From the NCBI GenBank assembly GCA_963678675.1, contig OY783193.1, forward strand, positions 17,620,427 through 17,684,426: a stretch of 64,000 nucleotides of DNA, in the 5' to 3' direction. Positions 1-11,985 of the stretch are shown one piece after another. The position numbers and the translations under genes were made by a program. Position 1 is the first letter of the stretch. Each line of letters opens with the position of its first letter. The notes under the pieces were generated by a model. It made no database searches. It was given only the letters and a program-made list of their open reading frames with translations, and was not told the DNA's origin. The DNA is from Xiphydria camelus (taxonomy: Eukaryota > Arthropoda > Insecta > Hymenoptera > Xiphydriidae).

Positions 1-1325
1 GAAAAAAGTAGACTTTCATAAGAAAATTTTTTTCAAAAATGATTCGTAACAAAGATACAGGGTGTCAAAGTTTTGAAAAAAAAAATGGTTTTCTCAACAT
101 AACTTCTAAACTACTTGATCGATTTCCATGAAATTTTGCACACAGACTAATGTAATACAGCTCTAAGTAATGATCAAATAAGTTAAAGAAATTCTCCAGT
201 GGCGTAGATACTGGGGGCCGGTACCCCCCTTTCCCCCTCCCAATCTTCGGCGCCACTGGATATTTTGCAAAGAAAATTTAACTATTGGATTCCCCGTTTA
301 ATTTAGAGAAAAAAATCACCCTTGCAAATTTTTGATTTATGGCTTGGTTTTTTAGATATTTATTTTAATTGATAGGGTTGCGAGCAGGCCAAAACTAGGT
401 TGAACGTCATTAATTGACTCCGTGAGCGCAATAGTGGACTAATCCACAAAGTGTGATTTTTGTTTTAATGCGGAATTGAAACTGTTAAATTAGTATCTTA
501 TTGTTAGTTAAATAGTATTAAACCTTATGTTTACATAAGATTGTTTGATCCACTTTGCAGTTGATAGATACTAATTTAACAGTTTCAATTCCGCATTAAA
601 ACAAAAGTAACACTTTGTGGGTTAGTCCATTATTGCGCTCATAGCCTCAATTATGATATGTGATAGAACAAGAAAAAAGTAGACTCATAAGAAAATTTGT
701 TTCAAAAATGTTTCCTAACAAAGATACAGGGTGTCAGTTTCGAAAAAAATGGTTTTCTCATCATAACTTTGACACCCTGTATCTTTGTTAGGAAACATTT
801 TTGAAAAAAATTTTCTTATGAAAGTCTACTTTTTTCTTGTTAGTCTATCACATATCATAATTAATGACGTTCAACGTAGTTTTGGCCTGCTCGCAACCCT
901 ATAAATTAAAATAAATATCTCAAAAACGAAGCCATAAATAAAAAATTAGCAAAGGGTAATTTTTTTCTCCAAATTAAACGGAGAATCCAAAAATTAAATT
1001 TTCTTTTCAAAATATCCAGTGGCGCCGAAGATTGGGGGGGTTAAAGGGCGGTACCGGCCCCAGAATACTGCCACGCCACTGGAGAATTTCTTTAAATTAT
1101 TTGATCATTACTTAGAGCTGTATTACATTAGTCTGTGTGCGAAATTTCATGGAAATCGATCAAGTAGTTTAGAAGTTATGATGAGAAACCAATTTTTTTC
1201 CCGAAACTTTGACACCCTGTATCTTTGTTAGGAAACATTTAAAAAAAATGTTGTCATGAAAGTCTACTTTTTTCTTGTTGTTCTATCACATATAAAAAAT
1301 GACGTTTAACCTGGTTCACCCTGTA
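1..1325. mobile_element. Foldback/TIR element, left tip cut by window edge
   Basis: Bases 1-417 and 859-1325 are long inverted copies of each other. The right tip reads acctggttcaccctgtata, and the matching left tip lies before the window. The centre (418-858) holds two more palindromes: 421-645, with arms of about 75 bases, and 650-858, built from another copy of the element's terminal 100 bases. Both outer arms contain the same short open frame (65-256 minus, 1019-1231 plus, starting MAPKIG). Having it once per inverted arm is expected from the symmetry, and no domain is recognisable, so I treat it as non-coding. No transposase was seen; the superfamily is unknown. Confidence 0.75.
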
Positions 1326-1638
1326 TAAAATCAGTTGATCTCGATATAAAAAATAAGTGGATTTTATAAAATACAAAATTCTTACTGTCCAGTAGCTCTG
1401 ATATTACGCATTTATTACATACTGTAAGTTTACATTCAAATTAGACGTAGCCCATTATTAATCCAATGAAAGAACGAATAAAAATATAATATATGGGATT
1501 GTGTTAGACTTTTACTCGATTTATAAAGTAACGAATGCATTATCCGAGATTTGAAAATAATATTAATGAACGATTTAGGTATATTCTATGATTATAGAAA
1601 AAAAGACGTCGATATCATATTTCCTTCTTTCATCTCAC

Positions 1639-1763
1639 CTTGCAACCTTCGCAGCTGGTGACCCCGTAATGGTAACCACTAGCCTTGTCACCACAGACCT
1701 TACAGGGGACGAAGCTTTTCGCGGGCGTTGAACTGTTCGAGTCCGCGGCCGCGTAATGTTGCT
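1639..1763 (-). CDS. Eip78C: Nuclear receptor DNA-binding-domain exon, first zinc finger; probably E78 (ecdysone-induced protein 78)
   Basis: Read on the minus strand, a pyrimidine-rich acceptor (ttttccag) leads into 125 coding bases that end at a strong donor (AAG|gtgaga). The 41 full codons end in [17 protein letters not shown] followed by VTSCEGCK. This is a complete C-x2-C-x13-C-x2-C nuclear receptor zinc finger I with the start of the P-box (EGCK|G). The intron at this point is one commonly found in the receptor superfamily, and the next exon, starting with the GFFRRS-type residues, should lie before base 1639. E78 is a heme-type (NR1E) orphan receptor induced by ecdysone that acts as a nuclear transcription factor. 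The [17 protein letters not shown] spelling fits E78 better than E75 or HR3. The codons before the finger ([12 protein letters not shown]) are less conserved linker. The exon starts with the last two bases of a split codon. I am very sure of the receptor finger, fairly sure of E78. Confidence 0.85.
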
Positions 1764-2571
1764 CTGGAAAATGAGAAAAGGATCTAGAGCTGGAGGAGAA
1801 GATGAAAAAATATCGGGGTTTGAAAATTAAAATTAACTTCTAATCTCGTGGAGAAGCTGAATTAAAGCTTCTTGTCGTTTTGAGGATTTTAAATACATAT
1901 ATCTCGGGCACTTTATGTATCAAATCATTATGTGTCCCCTCATAGCAAGATGATAAGTGCAGAGTACAAGACTTTACATGGAGCATGTAACTTGCAAAAG
2001 ATTTCATAATTGGATCAACATTGAGTCAGTATATGTTTTTCAAGGTTTCCTATATGTTTCAAGATACGTAGAGTATAAATTAGTATTCCTACACGGAACA
2101 AAATTATTCTCTTAAATTAGTAAACACCGAGTTGCTACCACTGTATTTGCCATTCCGTTAAAATATTTATTTCAGAGAATGTTTTGCACCCATAACAGTT
2201 CTACTAAATTCAGTTTAGCGATCTCTGTTTGCTGATGATGATCTTGCTTATTTAGCAACATATTTTGCTAAAGTACAGACTCTTTTTAGACCTACATCAA
2301 AACACGTTTTAGCTGACATATTTTGTTGTTGTAACAAACACATTTGTTAACAGTGCAATTATAGGTAAGTTCGCAAGAGGATCTGTTATCTATATTCCTA
2401 TGTAGAAAATGCCTGAAAAGTCTCTGAAAAAAATATTATAAAACCTCGAATGGATTTAGCTCTGAAATCCATAACAGGAACTTCCACATTTGTGCCATAT
2501 GAGTGCCCACCGATGGGTTAATCATGTTTTCGTACTAATACTTAACGAGGCTTAAATATCTAAGTGGATGT
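1764..2571 (-). other. Intron upstream of the E78 exon
   Basis: AT-rich sequence with no long open frame, no inverted repeat and no recognisable exon. On the minus strand this is directly upstream of the E78 acceptor. The whole remaining window may belong to the same intron, since no other receptor exon was recognised. Confidence 0.5.
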
Positions 2572-2572
2572 A

Positions 2573-3606
2573 CGAGGGCTGTTCAAAAAGTAGTGATAAA
2601 AACGCTCTACAGAAAAAAATATTTATTCAGTCTTCCAAATCTACATGCTCTTTTTCGAAGTAACCCCCCTCGGTTCTAATACACTTTTCCCACCGTTCCT
2701 GCCATTTTTTAGCCCTTCATCACTCGCTATATGAGCGCGGTGCCGCCGTTTTTAGATTTTAAGTGATTTCGTATATTTTTTACTATTAGAAAAATTCGAA
2801 AAAAATATAAATGCTTCCTTTAAACATTTTTGAAACGACCCGTGGCTATAATTTTTCAAAACATACACTTGCGCTACTAAAAAAAATGATAATTATCCGA
2901 CGAACGGAAAAGCGGCGCCGAGCCGCCCAGTGCGAGTAGCTCTCCGACGAACGCTCGAGATACAGTGTTGCCACGGCGCACTTATATTCATCTCCTGTTC
3001 AGTGCAAAGTAGCCGGTAATGTGGCAACAGCGTGCTCCGTTTAGCACGGCGGCTCAGCGCTCGCCATGCGAGCACCTAAGGTCGTAGGTTTCTAGCAAGT
3101 GGTGAAGAAGAAATGTCTAGACATGCCGTGAGCTCCCTAACGGTAATTTGTTGTTCTTCGGAGACGATAACGGCAGTTGTATTTTTTAAAACCTCGGTGC
3201 GAGACGTTGAAGGGCGTCCCTCGCGCAGCTCGTCGGCGATGCTCCCTCTACCTTCCTCGAACGCTTTATACCACTTGTAGAAGGTCACCTGGTTCATAAC
3301 ATCTTCACCATACACCGTAGTTAATAATTCATACACGTCTTTTCGGTTCTTACCGAGTTTCACTAAAAATTTTACATTACGACGTTGCTCTAACTTTTTA
3401 TCCATGCTGGACATGGTAGGCGAATATCTAATACGCGTTACGCGAATCGTCACATACGTCCACTCACTGCGCCGATCGACTTGAAACTGACCGTTATATG
3501 TAAATGGCTAAAAGAATGAGCTACACGATGATATGCAGTGTTGCCACCCTTCGCAATACATTTCGCGTCAAGGTCACTATTACCATTACTTTTTGAACAA
3601 CCCTCG
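2573..3606 (-). mobile_element. Degenerate mariner element
   Basis: Matching tips cgagggctgttcaaaaagta (left) and, inverted, cgagggttgttcaaaaagta (right), each flanked by TA, the Tc1/mariner target. At about 1.03 kb it is shorter than a 1.3-kb mariner. The N-terminal transposase region is present on the minus strand at 3076-3453. Bases 2730-3095 do not resemble mariner catalytic sequence and appear replaced or heavily decayed. The left tip keeps some 3' non-coding sequence. It is not autonomous. Confidence 0.85.
3076..3453 (-). pseudogene. Mariner transposase, N-terminal helix-turn-helix fragment
   Basis: Likely start at the MSSMDKK methionine (3414), within a slightly longer open frame. Visible are the first helix-turn-helix (EQRRNVKFLVKLGKNRKD), the mariner-typical FYKWYKAFEEGRGSIADE and GRPSTSRTE linker, and the beginning of the second HTH (ITVRELTACLDIS). 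After about 112 residues similarity stops and the frame runs off. The DDD catalytic domain is missing, so the protein could bind ends at most. Mariner transposases are about 345 residues. Confidence 0.85.
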
Positions 3607-3721
3607 TAATCGAATAGTAATAGCAATAAGAAATTAACAATTGATACATTTTTATACACACTGCAAGTTACTTGATATGGAATAAAATCACTAAAAGTTT
3701 CAAAAATACTAGATAACTCCG

Positions 3722-3785
3722 TGGTCGAGGCTTCAAATTTCTATGTAGAGCATCCGGGTTCAAACCCTAACTATAATACGAAGAA
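3722..3785 (+). mobile_element. tRNA-like SINE head (Pol III A and B boxes)
   Basis: A possible A box (cgtggtcgagg) lies about 45 bases before a consensus B box (ggttcaaaccc). The rest does not fold as a tRNA cloverleaf, so a SINE head or tRNA pseudogene is likelier than a functional tRNA. The 3' tail is not defined. Confidence 0.35.
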
Positions 3786-4561
3786 CATATACCCATCAGG
3801 ATGGCTACAGAAACTTGATTATAGAAGTCTCTGACTATTCTCGGATTTTTCCCTGGTTTTTCCTTGACTGTTTCAGATAAATTTGTAAATACTGATATTT
3901 TTTGTTCGTATTAGGAGCTTTGTATAATCAAATCAACAAAACTATGGATAATCATAACACAAGAACACGGGGTTGCAAAGGGGTTTATACACTCTAAGAA
4001 AGTAATGTGGATGATAGAAACCCTAATTCGAGTTGATGGGACACATTTGCGCTACTACTGGAGATATCTAAAGCAGCAACGCAAATTGCATCATAAAATG
4101 TGTCAACGGTGAAATTTCAAGAAATGAACACTACTTTTTGTATAATTTCCAGTAAAAATCCAAAATTCCCTGATATTTCCCTAACTTTTCTCTGACGAAT
4201 CTAATTCCCGCCTTTTCAGGTCCGTAGCTACTTTGTACTCATCCGATTACTTTTTAAAAAATATTTAAAGGATATACCATTAGCAAACATTATTCATTAT
4301 TTTAAAACATTGTTTTAATCAGTTTTTACAAATTAATTTTGCCCTTGTTGGTACTCAGTGCTAACCGTAGTTGCTTTGACAACAAAACTTATGTAGCTAA
4401 CTGAACTTGTAACAGCAGTTACTTATTTAGCTGTCATTATATTAAAACCAAAATATTGCAATGGCAGCAAGTTTATTGTTATGGCAGCCGGATTTTTCTC
4501 ATGTAAAAAAATTAACCGCCGAAATGGTTGTAAGAGGACCGTCTTGCTTCGTATTCTCCTA
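3786..4561. other. No feature recognised
   Basis: AT-rich sequence without open frames over 60 codons, inverted repeats or known motifs that I could see. Confidence 0.4.
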
Positions 4562-4563
4562 TA

Positions 4564-5148
4564 CAGTAGACCCTCGATTCGCAGGAATTTAATTTAATGG
4601 ACTGTAACGGTCGAAAGGCACGTTCCGGACCTACACAGGTAGATCGTCCAGTCCCATAATTTGCATATTTCCATATTTAGCAGTGCCATATTCCTTACTA
4701 AGCAGACGCAGGAAAATTTTGGTTAGCTGTCGTTGAAACTTTGAAGTATGAACACGATGTCGGGAAGAAAAAGAAGTAATCGTCTGACTTACAAACTAAA
4801 GAAAGACATTATTGCGAAGAAGAAAAGTGGTGTTTCCCGAGATGAAATTATGCGGGATTTCAATTTATCAAAAAGTCTGAATATTACCAAATGATCAAAA
4901 ATTAAGCTGAAATCACTGTGTGCGCTGATAGTTTCGAATTTAATAGAAAGAGAACCAGTAAATCGACGACCTTCAAAACTGGATAACAAAATATGTAGGA
5001 CATTTGGAAAGACTTGGTCACTCAGTTCATTGATACGACACTGTTGAGGCATCGATGGTCCGAACCCCTGCTGTTCTTCTTCACGCTTTAATGAATTTGC
5101 TTTCACGGAAATATCCCCCGAGCTTTCCTGCGAATCGAGGGTCTACTG
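4564..5148 (+). mobile_element. Short pogo/Tigger-type element
   Basis: Inverted tips cagtagaccctcgattcgca (left) and its complement at the right end, each flanked by TA. At 585 bases it is an internally deleted derivative. The interior still encodes the start of a pogo-type transposase at 4757-4894. The tip sequence resembles the CAGTAG tips of Tigger elements. Confidence 0.85.
4757..4894 (+). pseudogene. Pogo/Tigger transposase, CENP-B-type N-terminus fragment
   Basis: A 45-codon frame starting MSGRKRSNRLTYKLKKDII and continuing AKKKSGVSRDEIMRDFNLSK, then a TGA stop. The basic start, the helix spacing and the GVS...DFNLSKS turn are those of the CENP-B/pogo N-terminal helix-turn-helix. The rest of the DNA-binding domain and the DDE nuclease are absent. 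Too short to be active. Confidence 0.75.
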
Positions 5149-5149
5149 T

Positions 5150-5875
5150 AAAGGCGGCGGTAAACACGCGGGATTCGGCGAATGCCGAGCAATGCTCGCC
5201 GATGTCAACGAGGCTTTAAGGTCGAGCCCGAACATTCGGAATTTGGCGAATACCGAGCGACCGCTCGGTGACCACCGAGCGACAGCTCTACCCGGCGAAC
5301 GCCCGCGCCGAGTAGTGTTGACTCGGAAGGTCGGTTCTTACCTGAGGCTTATAAATAAGTGCAAACTTCTTCAATGTTCTTAAAATGTATGTGAGTTTCG
5401 GAGTTATTGCAAAAGTCGAGAGAGCATCCTGAACGAATACTTCGGATGCAGCGTTTACACAGTGCTTCTTTAGTTACAGCTGAACGTTATTCCCATACGC
5501 ATCGATGTAATATTACAAGTACATTTTTTCAATTTTTATAATAGCAATGTTCCATCGCACCTTAAGCGGACGTCTATATCGGTTCTTACCGTTCATTATT
5601 ATCGCGATAATTAAATTTAGAGTTAATCCCGCCATCCATCGCAATGGCGAGACGAGTGGTATGTTTCGATGAATCTAGGCTGTTATTGAGCTTGCAGCCT
5701 CGTCAATCTTTCCTGGAAAGGTTAATTATCGGACGTCGCAATTAACGAGTCGCAACGAGCGACAGCTCTACTTGGCGAATGCCGAGCAGTGTGGACTTGG
5801 AAGGTTGGTTCTTACCACTTCATTATAATCGCCAATCTAGTCGATTACTAATGTTGATTTCGTTTTTTTTTTCCT
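5150..5875. repeat. GC-rich repeat with a direct-repeated motif; contains core-family copy 1
   Basis: The motif cgagcgacagctctac followed by a ggcgaa...gccg segment occurs at about 5275 and again at about 5755. Between them (5590-5800) lies a copy of the roughly 200-bp core also found at 7150-7345 (minus), 17335-17510 and 62575-62745. Shared core words are gaatctaggct and ggttaatt. Probably a degenerate element; boundaries not found. Confidence 0.45.
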
Positions 5876-6024
5876 GTAGAATCCTTCAAAGAGATATTAG
5901 GGTAATCAAGTATTTCATGCGATAAGAACTTCTAACTAGTGGATCAAAAACGTATTTCTTATTTAATTCAAAATGTTCAGTTTCGTACTCTTTTATCAGC
6001 AATTCTCCAGTTTTTCTAAGCATA

Positions 6025-6840
6025 TGCCAAAAGGCATGCGTGGGAAAATGGCGGCAATGTCTAGAATTTTTCTGTCAGCTCTTTCTTCAATACATTATGT
6101 ATAATAGCTACGTAATTAATATGATAGCCACGTCCGACACTCAAGTCTTTTGTTATATACACTTAAAATCACTTTTTTTAAGCATATCTCAAAAGGCATG
6201 CGTGGGAAAATGGCGGCCATTTGCATACAATTTTCCTGCAACTTTCCGACTCAAGTCTTCGTTCCGTCCACATGCCAATTTTATTTTAATGTCTAACACA
6301 TCAATAATAGTCTATAGTTTCAAAGGCATGCATGGCAAAATAACTGAAAAATCGAAAAAACATCCGTTAACTTTTACGACTCCAAAATGTACCTACTTAT
6401 CCATTCGCGCCACTCATGTCAATATTTTTTTCGGGATAGTTACGATGTACGTTTCCATACTTCCAATAGGCATGTGTGGGAAAATCACTCAAAATCTCGA
6501 TGTTTTCTTACAAGATTACGCCCTTATTTCAACCCTTTAGCCACCTGCAACACCCATACCTTTGGTTTTCCGAAGCCAGGTTCTATTGAATCATTTAGTG
6601 GACAAGGCATGCGTGAGAAAATGGGCAACAGACATCTTTTTATTTCTGTTAAGAAAAATCGAATTTTCCATATGTTATCCCCAAGGGCTATTCGTAAATT
6701 TCGCTTTATTCTACTCAGCATCGAAGTACTTTTCAATCCTCTTCGAGGCATGTATGCGAAAATGGGGCACCAGAATCTGTCACTATCTGACGGTCTACGA
6801 GGCCCGCGCCTGACGGTTTAAAAGTCCCCATGACCCGTAT
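6025..6840 (+). repeat. Six spaced copies of a ggcatgcgtgggaaaatgg motif
   Basis: The motif appears near 6033, 6195, 6325, 6469, 6606 and 6747, spaced 130-162 bases. The first two copies are near-identical (ggcatgcgtgggaaaatggc) and the rest diverge. The spacer at 6120-6200 recurs inverted at 62360-62460. Open frames here (6040-6821) show only repeat-derived residues. Likely a degenerate tandem array or subterminal transposase-binding sites of an element. Confidence 0.6.
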
Positions 6841-7149
6841 ACCTGAATATAAAAGGGGTCAATTCAAAGAGTACATGCATGTGGAAACAACACTTTTCAG
6901 CAAATAATAAAATCTAATCATTCGAAAGTTTGTATTTTCGATGGACTGTCACTAGTGCATAAAATTAAATTTCAAAAATATAATACTTTCGGAGATTTTG
7001 CCACTGCATACGATCGAAAAGAACGAAACCGAAGCAAATTGTTATATCAAGTCCTTCAACCAAAATCCCGGCCGACTGAAAAGATTTTTTTCTTCTCGAA
7101 ACAAACTGCAACTTGTTCAATTTCTCTGCACATATGCTCCAACTTTTTA

Positions 7150-7345
7150 AAAAATCAATGCTGTATCATCAATAGCAGTATCTATTTGAATGGGTATTGC
7201 GAGAAACGGTTCATTACCATTCGTCCGACTCGGGAAAGGTGGAGGACTGCGAACTCATTAGTAGTCTAGATTCGCGGATACAGACCGCCTGCCTTGTCAT
7301 TGTGACCGACGGTGGGATTAACTCTAGATTGGCGATTATGGATAA
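7150..7345 (-). repeat. Core-family copy 2
   Basis: Inverted relative to the other copies. On the minus strand it contains gcgaatctagactactaatg and ggacgaatggtaatgaacc, which align with 62590-62700 (gcgaatccaggctgctaatg, agacgaatagtaatgaac). No conserved reading frame. See the finding on the shared core. Confidence 0.6.
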
Positions 7346-8106
7346 AAGAAACCTACTATCCAAATTTCATGTAATTAATTTCAGCGGTTTTGGCTCGGCG
7401 TTGATGAATCAGTCAGTCAGTCAGCACGTGTTCTTTTATATGTATAAATCAACTGATTCTTCATGTTATAATCCAACATTTTTTGTGTTAAAATTAGCAC
7501 AAAGAATGTTAGGAGTAGCACAGGAAATGTTAAATTAAGACAAAGGATCATTTGATTTTAATATACAAAAACGGGTGAACCGATTCCAACACAAAATATC
7601 CAACTATGTACATGTATATGTACAATTTGGAACAAAACATGTCATGTCTTGGACATCATTCCTATTTTCCGTGTAACCATACTAAGTCAACTTAGGATCT
7701 CAGTTGAAAGATCGTCTATTCGATGTTCAAATACTTGACACTTATTGTTATAAACAATCACAGAAACAATGCGGTAGAGTATCAAGTTTGCCACATATTT
7801 GATCGTCTGCAATAGTCGCAGGAACGATCCTTACCTCTACGAGAGTAGAACCTACTCGTTTCCCTCCGTTTCCTATTTTCTATACTTGGAAGCCCCTCGC
7901 GCGCCGTTCGGAGCATTGACACTGATATCGTGGGAATGCTACAGTGTAATATCAGCCTATTACGGTAATAAACACCCGTGGACTTGAGTCCCGACGTCAC
8001 TGGGATATGCACGAGCACGCTGCGGTTCGCGTACCGCAATAAAGCCAGTGCGGAGCGTCCCGGTATTTGCCGTAATACCGATGCGGTACCGCTGTTCATC
8101 TACTGT
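7346..8106. other. No gene recognised
   Basis: 7346-7800 is AT-rich with no structure seen. 7870-8100 is more GC-rich and contains several complementary words around accgcaat and taccg, possibly an element fragment. Open frames on both strands are short and lack known domains. Confidence 0.35.
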
Positions 8107-10366
8107 AAGCCCGCTACAGACTATGCGCAATGCGTGATGCGCGATGCGCGATGCGTGATTCGTGGCAGTTCGTTGTAGTTTGTAGCAATTCGTAAACAGA
8201 GCCATACAGACTATGCGCGATGCGTGATGCGCGATGCGCGGTGCGTGATTCGCGGCAGTTCGTTGTAGTTCGTAGCAATTCTGCTTGCATTGTTTCAAAG
8301 TTACCAGTTCTAAAATTATCTACACACGAATACAATGCTAATTATGTATGTACATTATGTATGAAAAAGTGAAAAACATAATACTATGATTGAAATACAT
8401 ATTAAGGAGGATCGACTGTTTCTTTGGAGTAAAAAATGTGTTTGAAAAAAATGTTTTCACAGCGATCTGAAACGTTATGGAATAATAATTAAATGAATTA
8501 TGAACCCATTTTATGCATCGTTCATGCCGAAAATCATTAGTAAATAAAATACTTTAGAACTGTTTCGCTGCCGTGTTGCCAAGTCTCTCACCGTTAATAT
8601 AGCGTGCTAATGGTTTGCGAAGTAAAAACGAATTTTATGATAATATTACGTTGCAACCATACGGTAAAATCTAATTTACTTATTTTTTTACATAATCCTT
8701 AATATTTCATCTGTCAAATTACTAGTCTTTCAAAGTCTAAAGTTGGCGGAATGTGTGTTAAAGTCAGTGATAATATACCTTAGTACAATCGTTTCCAATA
8801 AGGCGATATGTTAAAAGTGGTCAACTTTAAAATAAAATAACGAGGAAACTATAGTCTATAGACGGTCTATATTGCTCAAATTTTCGTATTAGTTGTGTAA
8901 AATATTCGTGTATATCATATAAAAAAATTAGGGCTGTAAGTTGGTTTTCGTCTGATAGTCGAACTTCCTTAATAGTCTTCAAATTCTATTTCCATTGCTT
9001 CATCCTTATCGTAATTAATCACAATATTGCTTCCATTTTTTTTACATCCATTTCAACGCACGAAAGTGTTGTTGGGTTCCGCCAATAATTGCACATGAAA
9101 GAATCGTCGCAATTTAATGAAAATACTCTGCGTCAAGGATAAGCGGAAGTGAGATTTACAGCTTCGAAAGTTTTCACTATAGGAAGAAGACAAGGGTCCT
9201 TGAAAGGGGTTTTGGCGTAGGAGTCCGCTCCATAATAAAAAAAAAAGACATCGGTGGAGGCATTCAGGGTGCGCACCGAAGGGCACGGGTTCATACATCG
9301 ACTGTTTAGTTATCACATGTTCGGAAAAAAAACCAGTAAGAATGTTTTTCCCCTTTCTCTGTACTTTCGAGAAAGAGCCATGAAATTGTCCCTTCCGGAC
9401 AGGCAAAGATAACAATACAAAGTGTTTCGTGAATCTTCGATATGTCTACTGCGAGCATTATGTTCCCACGGCGCCGATCGGCCGGCCTACGACAAATCGG
9501 CGGCGAATTATTTTATTGTTATGTTTTCTCGAAAGTCAGAGCCGTCACTTTCAAAACAGAAACATAAACGAGCCTCGGACTCTGCCACCCGAAGGTGACC
9601 TGCGGAGGGTTACCTACAGCCCCTCAACCACCGGAAAATTCCTGCAAACAAAATAGCGCGCACAAAGAATGGACAAATTTACTATGAACACAGCCCGTAC
9701 TTCGGCGAAACAGCGGTTGATGCGCAGCCTTTTGCGGGGTTTACATGCTTGGCACTTGCCACAAACTCCAAGCCTTCACAAACGCTCAAATGTGTAAACG
9801 CTTCGCAAGCGCTTACCGTTAACTTCCTTTGATTTGTGCCAAAAACCGACACTCGGTCGGATCGGCGACAAGTTCTAGCAAGCCTACACAAGCAAAGCCA
9901 AACGCGCTATTCACACGTTTGAATTTGTGATGGCTTGTCGAGGTTTGGCAAGCGTATAAACCCGGCATTCGATATTCGTCCATTTACCGCCTCCAAGAGC
10001 GAATCACTGCGCATCACTGCGAACCACACGAACCATGCTGTTTACGAATCGATTTTTAACGAACAAGTCCCTACACACTCTTCACGAACTGCCGCGAATC
10101 ACGCATCGCGCATAGTCTGTAGCGAGTTGGCCAAGAACGAATCACTGCGAATCACTGCGAACCACACGAATCATGTTGTTTACGAATCGATTTTTAACGA
10201 ATAAGTCCCTACATACTATGCACGAAATCACGCATCGCGCATCGCGCATCACGCATCGCGCATCGCGCATCACGCATCGCGCATAGTCCGTAGCGGGCTT
10301 AAGTCCCTACACACTATGTACGAAATGCCCGCGAATCACGCATCGCGCATAGTCTGTAGCGGGCTT
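8107..10366. mobile_element. Element with subterminal tandem repeats of gcatcgcgc type
   Basis: Left tip aagcccgctacagactatgc is inverted at the right end (catagtctgtagcgggctt). Left subterminal region: two units of 92 bases (8115 and 8207), each carrying gatgcgcgatgcgtgattcg. Right subterminal region (10080-10366): several units plus a run of the nonamer-like gcatcgcgcatcac. 9680-9960 is another GC-rich repetitive block with words such as aagcg and gtttacac. The middle (8300-9430) is AT-rich with no gene seen. Superfamily not assigned. Confidence 0.6.
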
Positions 10367-10442
10367 TATGCACGCGATATGCGGTGCATAAGTTAGGGGA
10401 GAATTATGCGATACATATACTGAGGAAAATTATACAAAATAT

Positions 10443-11255
10443 ACCGCATGTCCTATGGCTAACCGTGCAGGTGAACTGCGACCTGAATTCTTGACTTCGG
10501 CAGTATTTATGGTACAGTTAGAGTGGGCTTCAGACGAGTGCGCTGCATAAGAACGAAAAGTGTCGACTGCTCTTCTAATAGCTGTCAATTCGGGAGATCG
10601 AAGCGTTTCCTGTAACCTCAAAATCGTAAAATTTTGAATTAGTAGTGACTAATTTGTAGAAGTGATGAGAAATAATCATAAATAATCTTCCGAATTGACA
10701 CCTTAGGTATCGCTCACGCCACTTCGTAAAACTACTTCCTAGACACGCGCGGTGCTAGCGCGGAAATAATTTCTGAAACAAATAGGCACATGAGGCATGT
10801 AATTCGATTGGACATCGAAAAAATCCGAATAATTGTTAACTCTCACTTCTGAACATTACTTACCATTTATTCAAAGATTCACGATTTCGAGCTTAGACTT
10901 CGATCTCCCGAATTGATAGCCATCGGGAGATTAGACGTTTCACACTTTTCGTAAGAACGCAGCGTAAGAGCGAAAAGCGTCGTCTGATTTCCCGATGGCT
11001 GTCAATTCGGAAGATTATTTATGATTATTTCTCATCACTTCTACAAATTATTCACTACTAATTCAAAACTTTACGGTTTTGAGGTTACACGAAACGCTTC
11101 GATCTCCCGAATTGACAGCTATTAGAAGAGCAGTCGACACTTTTCGTTCTTATGCAGCGCACTCGTCTGAAGCCCACTCTAACTGTACCATAAATACTGC
11201 CGAAGTCAAGAATCAGGTCGCAGCTCACCTGCGCGGTTGGCCATAGGACATGCGG
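10443..11255. mobile_element. TIR element, ccgcatgtcc family, copy 1
   Basis: Tips ccgcatgtcctatggc and the inverted gccataggacatgcgg, with TA on each side. Terminal inverted repeats are about 230 bases long and the centre is a short unique segment. The total of 813 bases almost matches the copy at 12431-13247. Short frames in the arms mirror each other and are not genes. Non-autonomous. Confidence 0.85.
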
Positions 11256-11410
11256 TATATGTACCAACATTGCATATCCTACCATTTTGATCCCCCCTCA
11301 ACAATAGATGAAATTCAGATCATTAAAAACCGAAAACGGGGTACGTCGAACGTGTGAATGGGCGAATTGCCTTCCAGCAAAACCTGCGTAAATCAATTTT
11401 CATTTCGATA

Positions 11411-11985
11411 TACAGGGCGCCCTATTTTAGGTGAACGCGATTGGAATATCTCTAAATCCCATTAAGATATGAAGAAACGTTTCTAGCAAAAGTTGCATGG
11501 TCTCGAGGGTTTCATCTTGCAAAATTATTAGTATCTTACAAAAGTTATAGTGCTCATCGAGATTAAGGAAAAAAATATAAGGTGAAATTTCCATCTGTTG
11601 AATCTTGAAATTTTTCCACTCAAAATATAAGTCCACTGCACGCGACACAAAGACCGTAGGATATAGTTGCACGCAACGTAACTTACTCTTCTTCTATTTC
11701 GAATGCTAATATCTCATAAACTGTTCAACGTGTGGCATTTTATCTATGTATATCCTTCTTATTAGCTTTGAGAAACTCTATAATTTTTATAAGAATAAAA
11801 AATCGATTTCCATTAAAAAAAACTTGTCAAAATCAAAATTGCATTAAAGTAGTGCTACTCATAGTCAAAACATAACATTACGAGATGGCTTTCACGAAAA
11901 CATACGATTCTTATTCGAAATATTTTTTTGTATTTTGCTGGGGTTTAGAGATATTCTAATGGATCACTTAAAATGGGGCACCTTA
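11411..11985. mobile_element. MITE with acagggcgccctattttagg-type tips
   Basis: The left tip (acagggcgccctattttagg) is an imperfect inverted match to the right tip (cacttaaaatggggcacctt). The left arm continues with sequence that pairs imperfectly with 11880-11960. No coding capacity. A similar layout is seen at 40165-40775. Confidence 0.5.

Noticed and set aside
65..1231. Conserved MAPKIG protein encoded twice
   Set aside because: The two frames are the same sequence in the inverted arms of one element, so repetition is not evidence of coding.
6040..6821. Protein gene with 166 and 144 codon frames
   Set aside because: Frames follow the spaced repeat units, overlap each other and carry no recognisable domain.
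9053..9415. 120-codon minus-strand frame as a host gene
   Set aside because: No domain or splice context, and it lies between subterminal repeats of an element.
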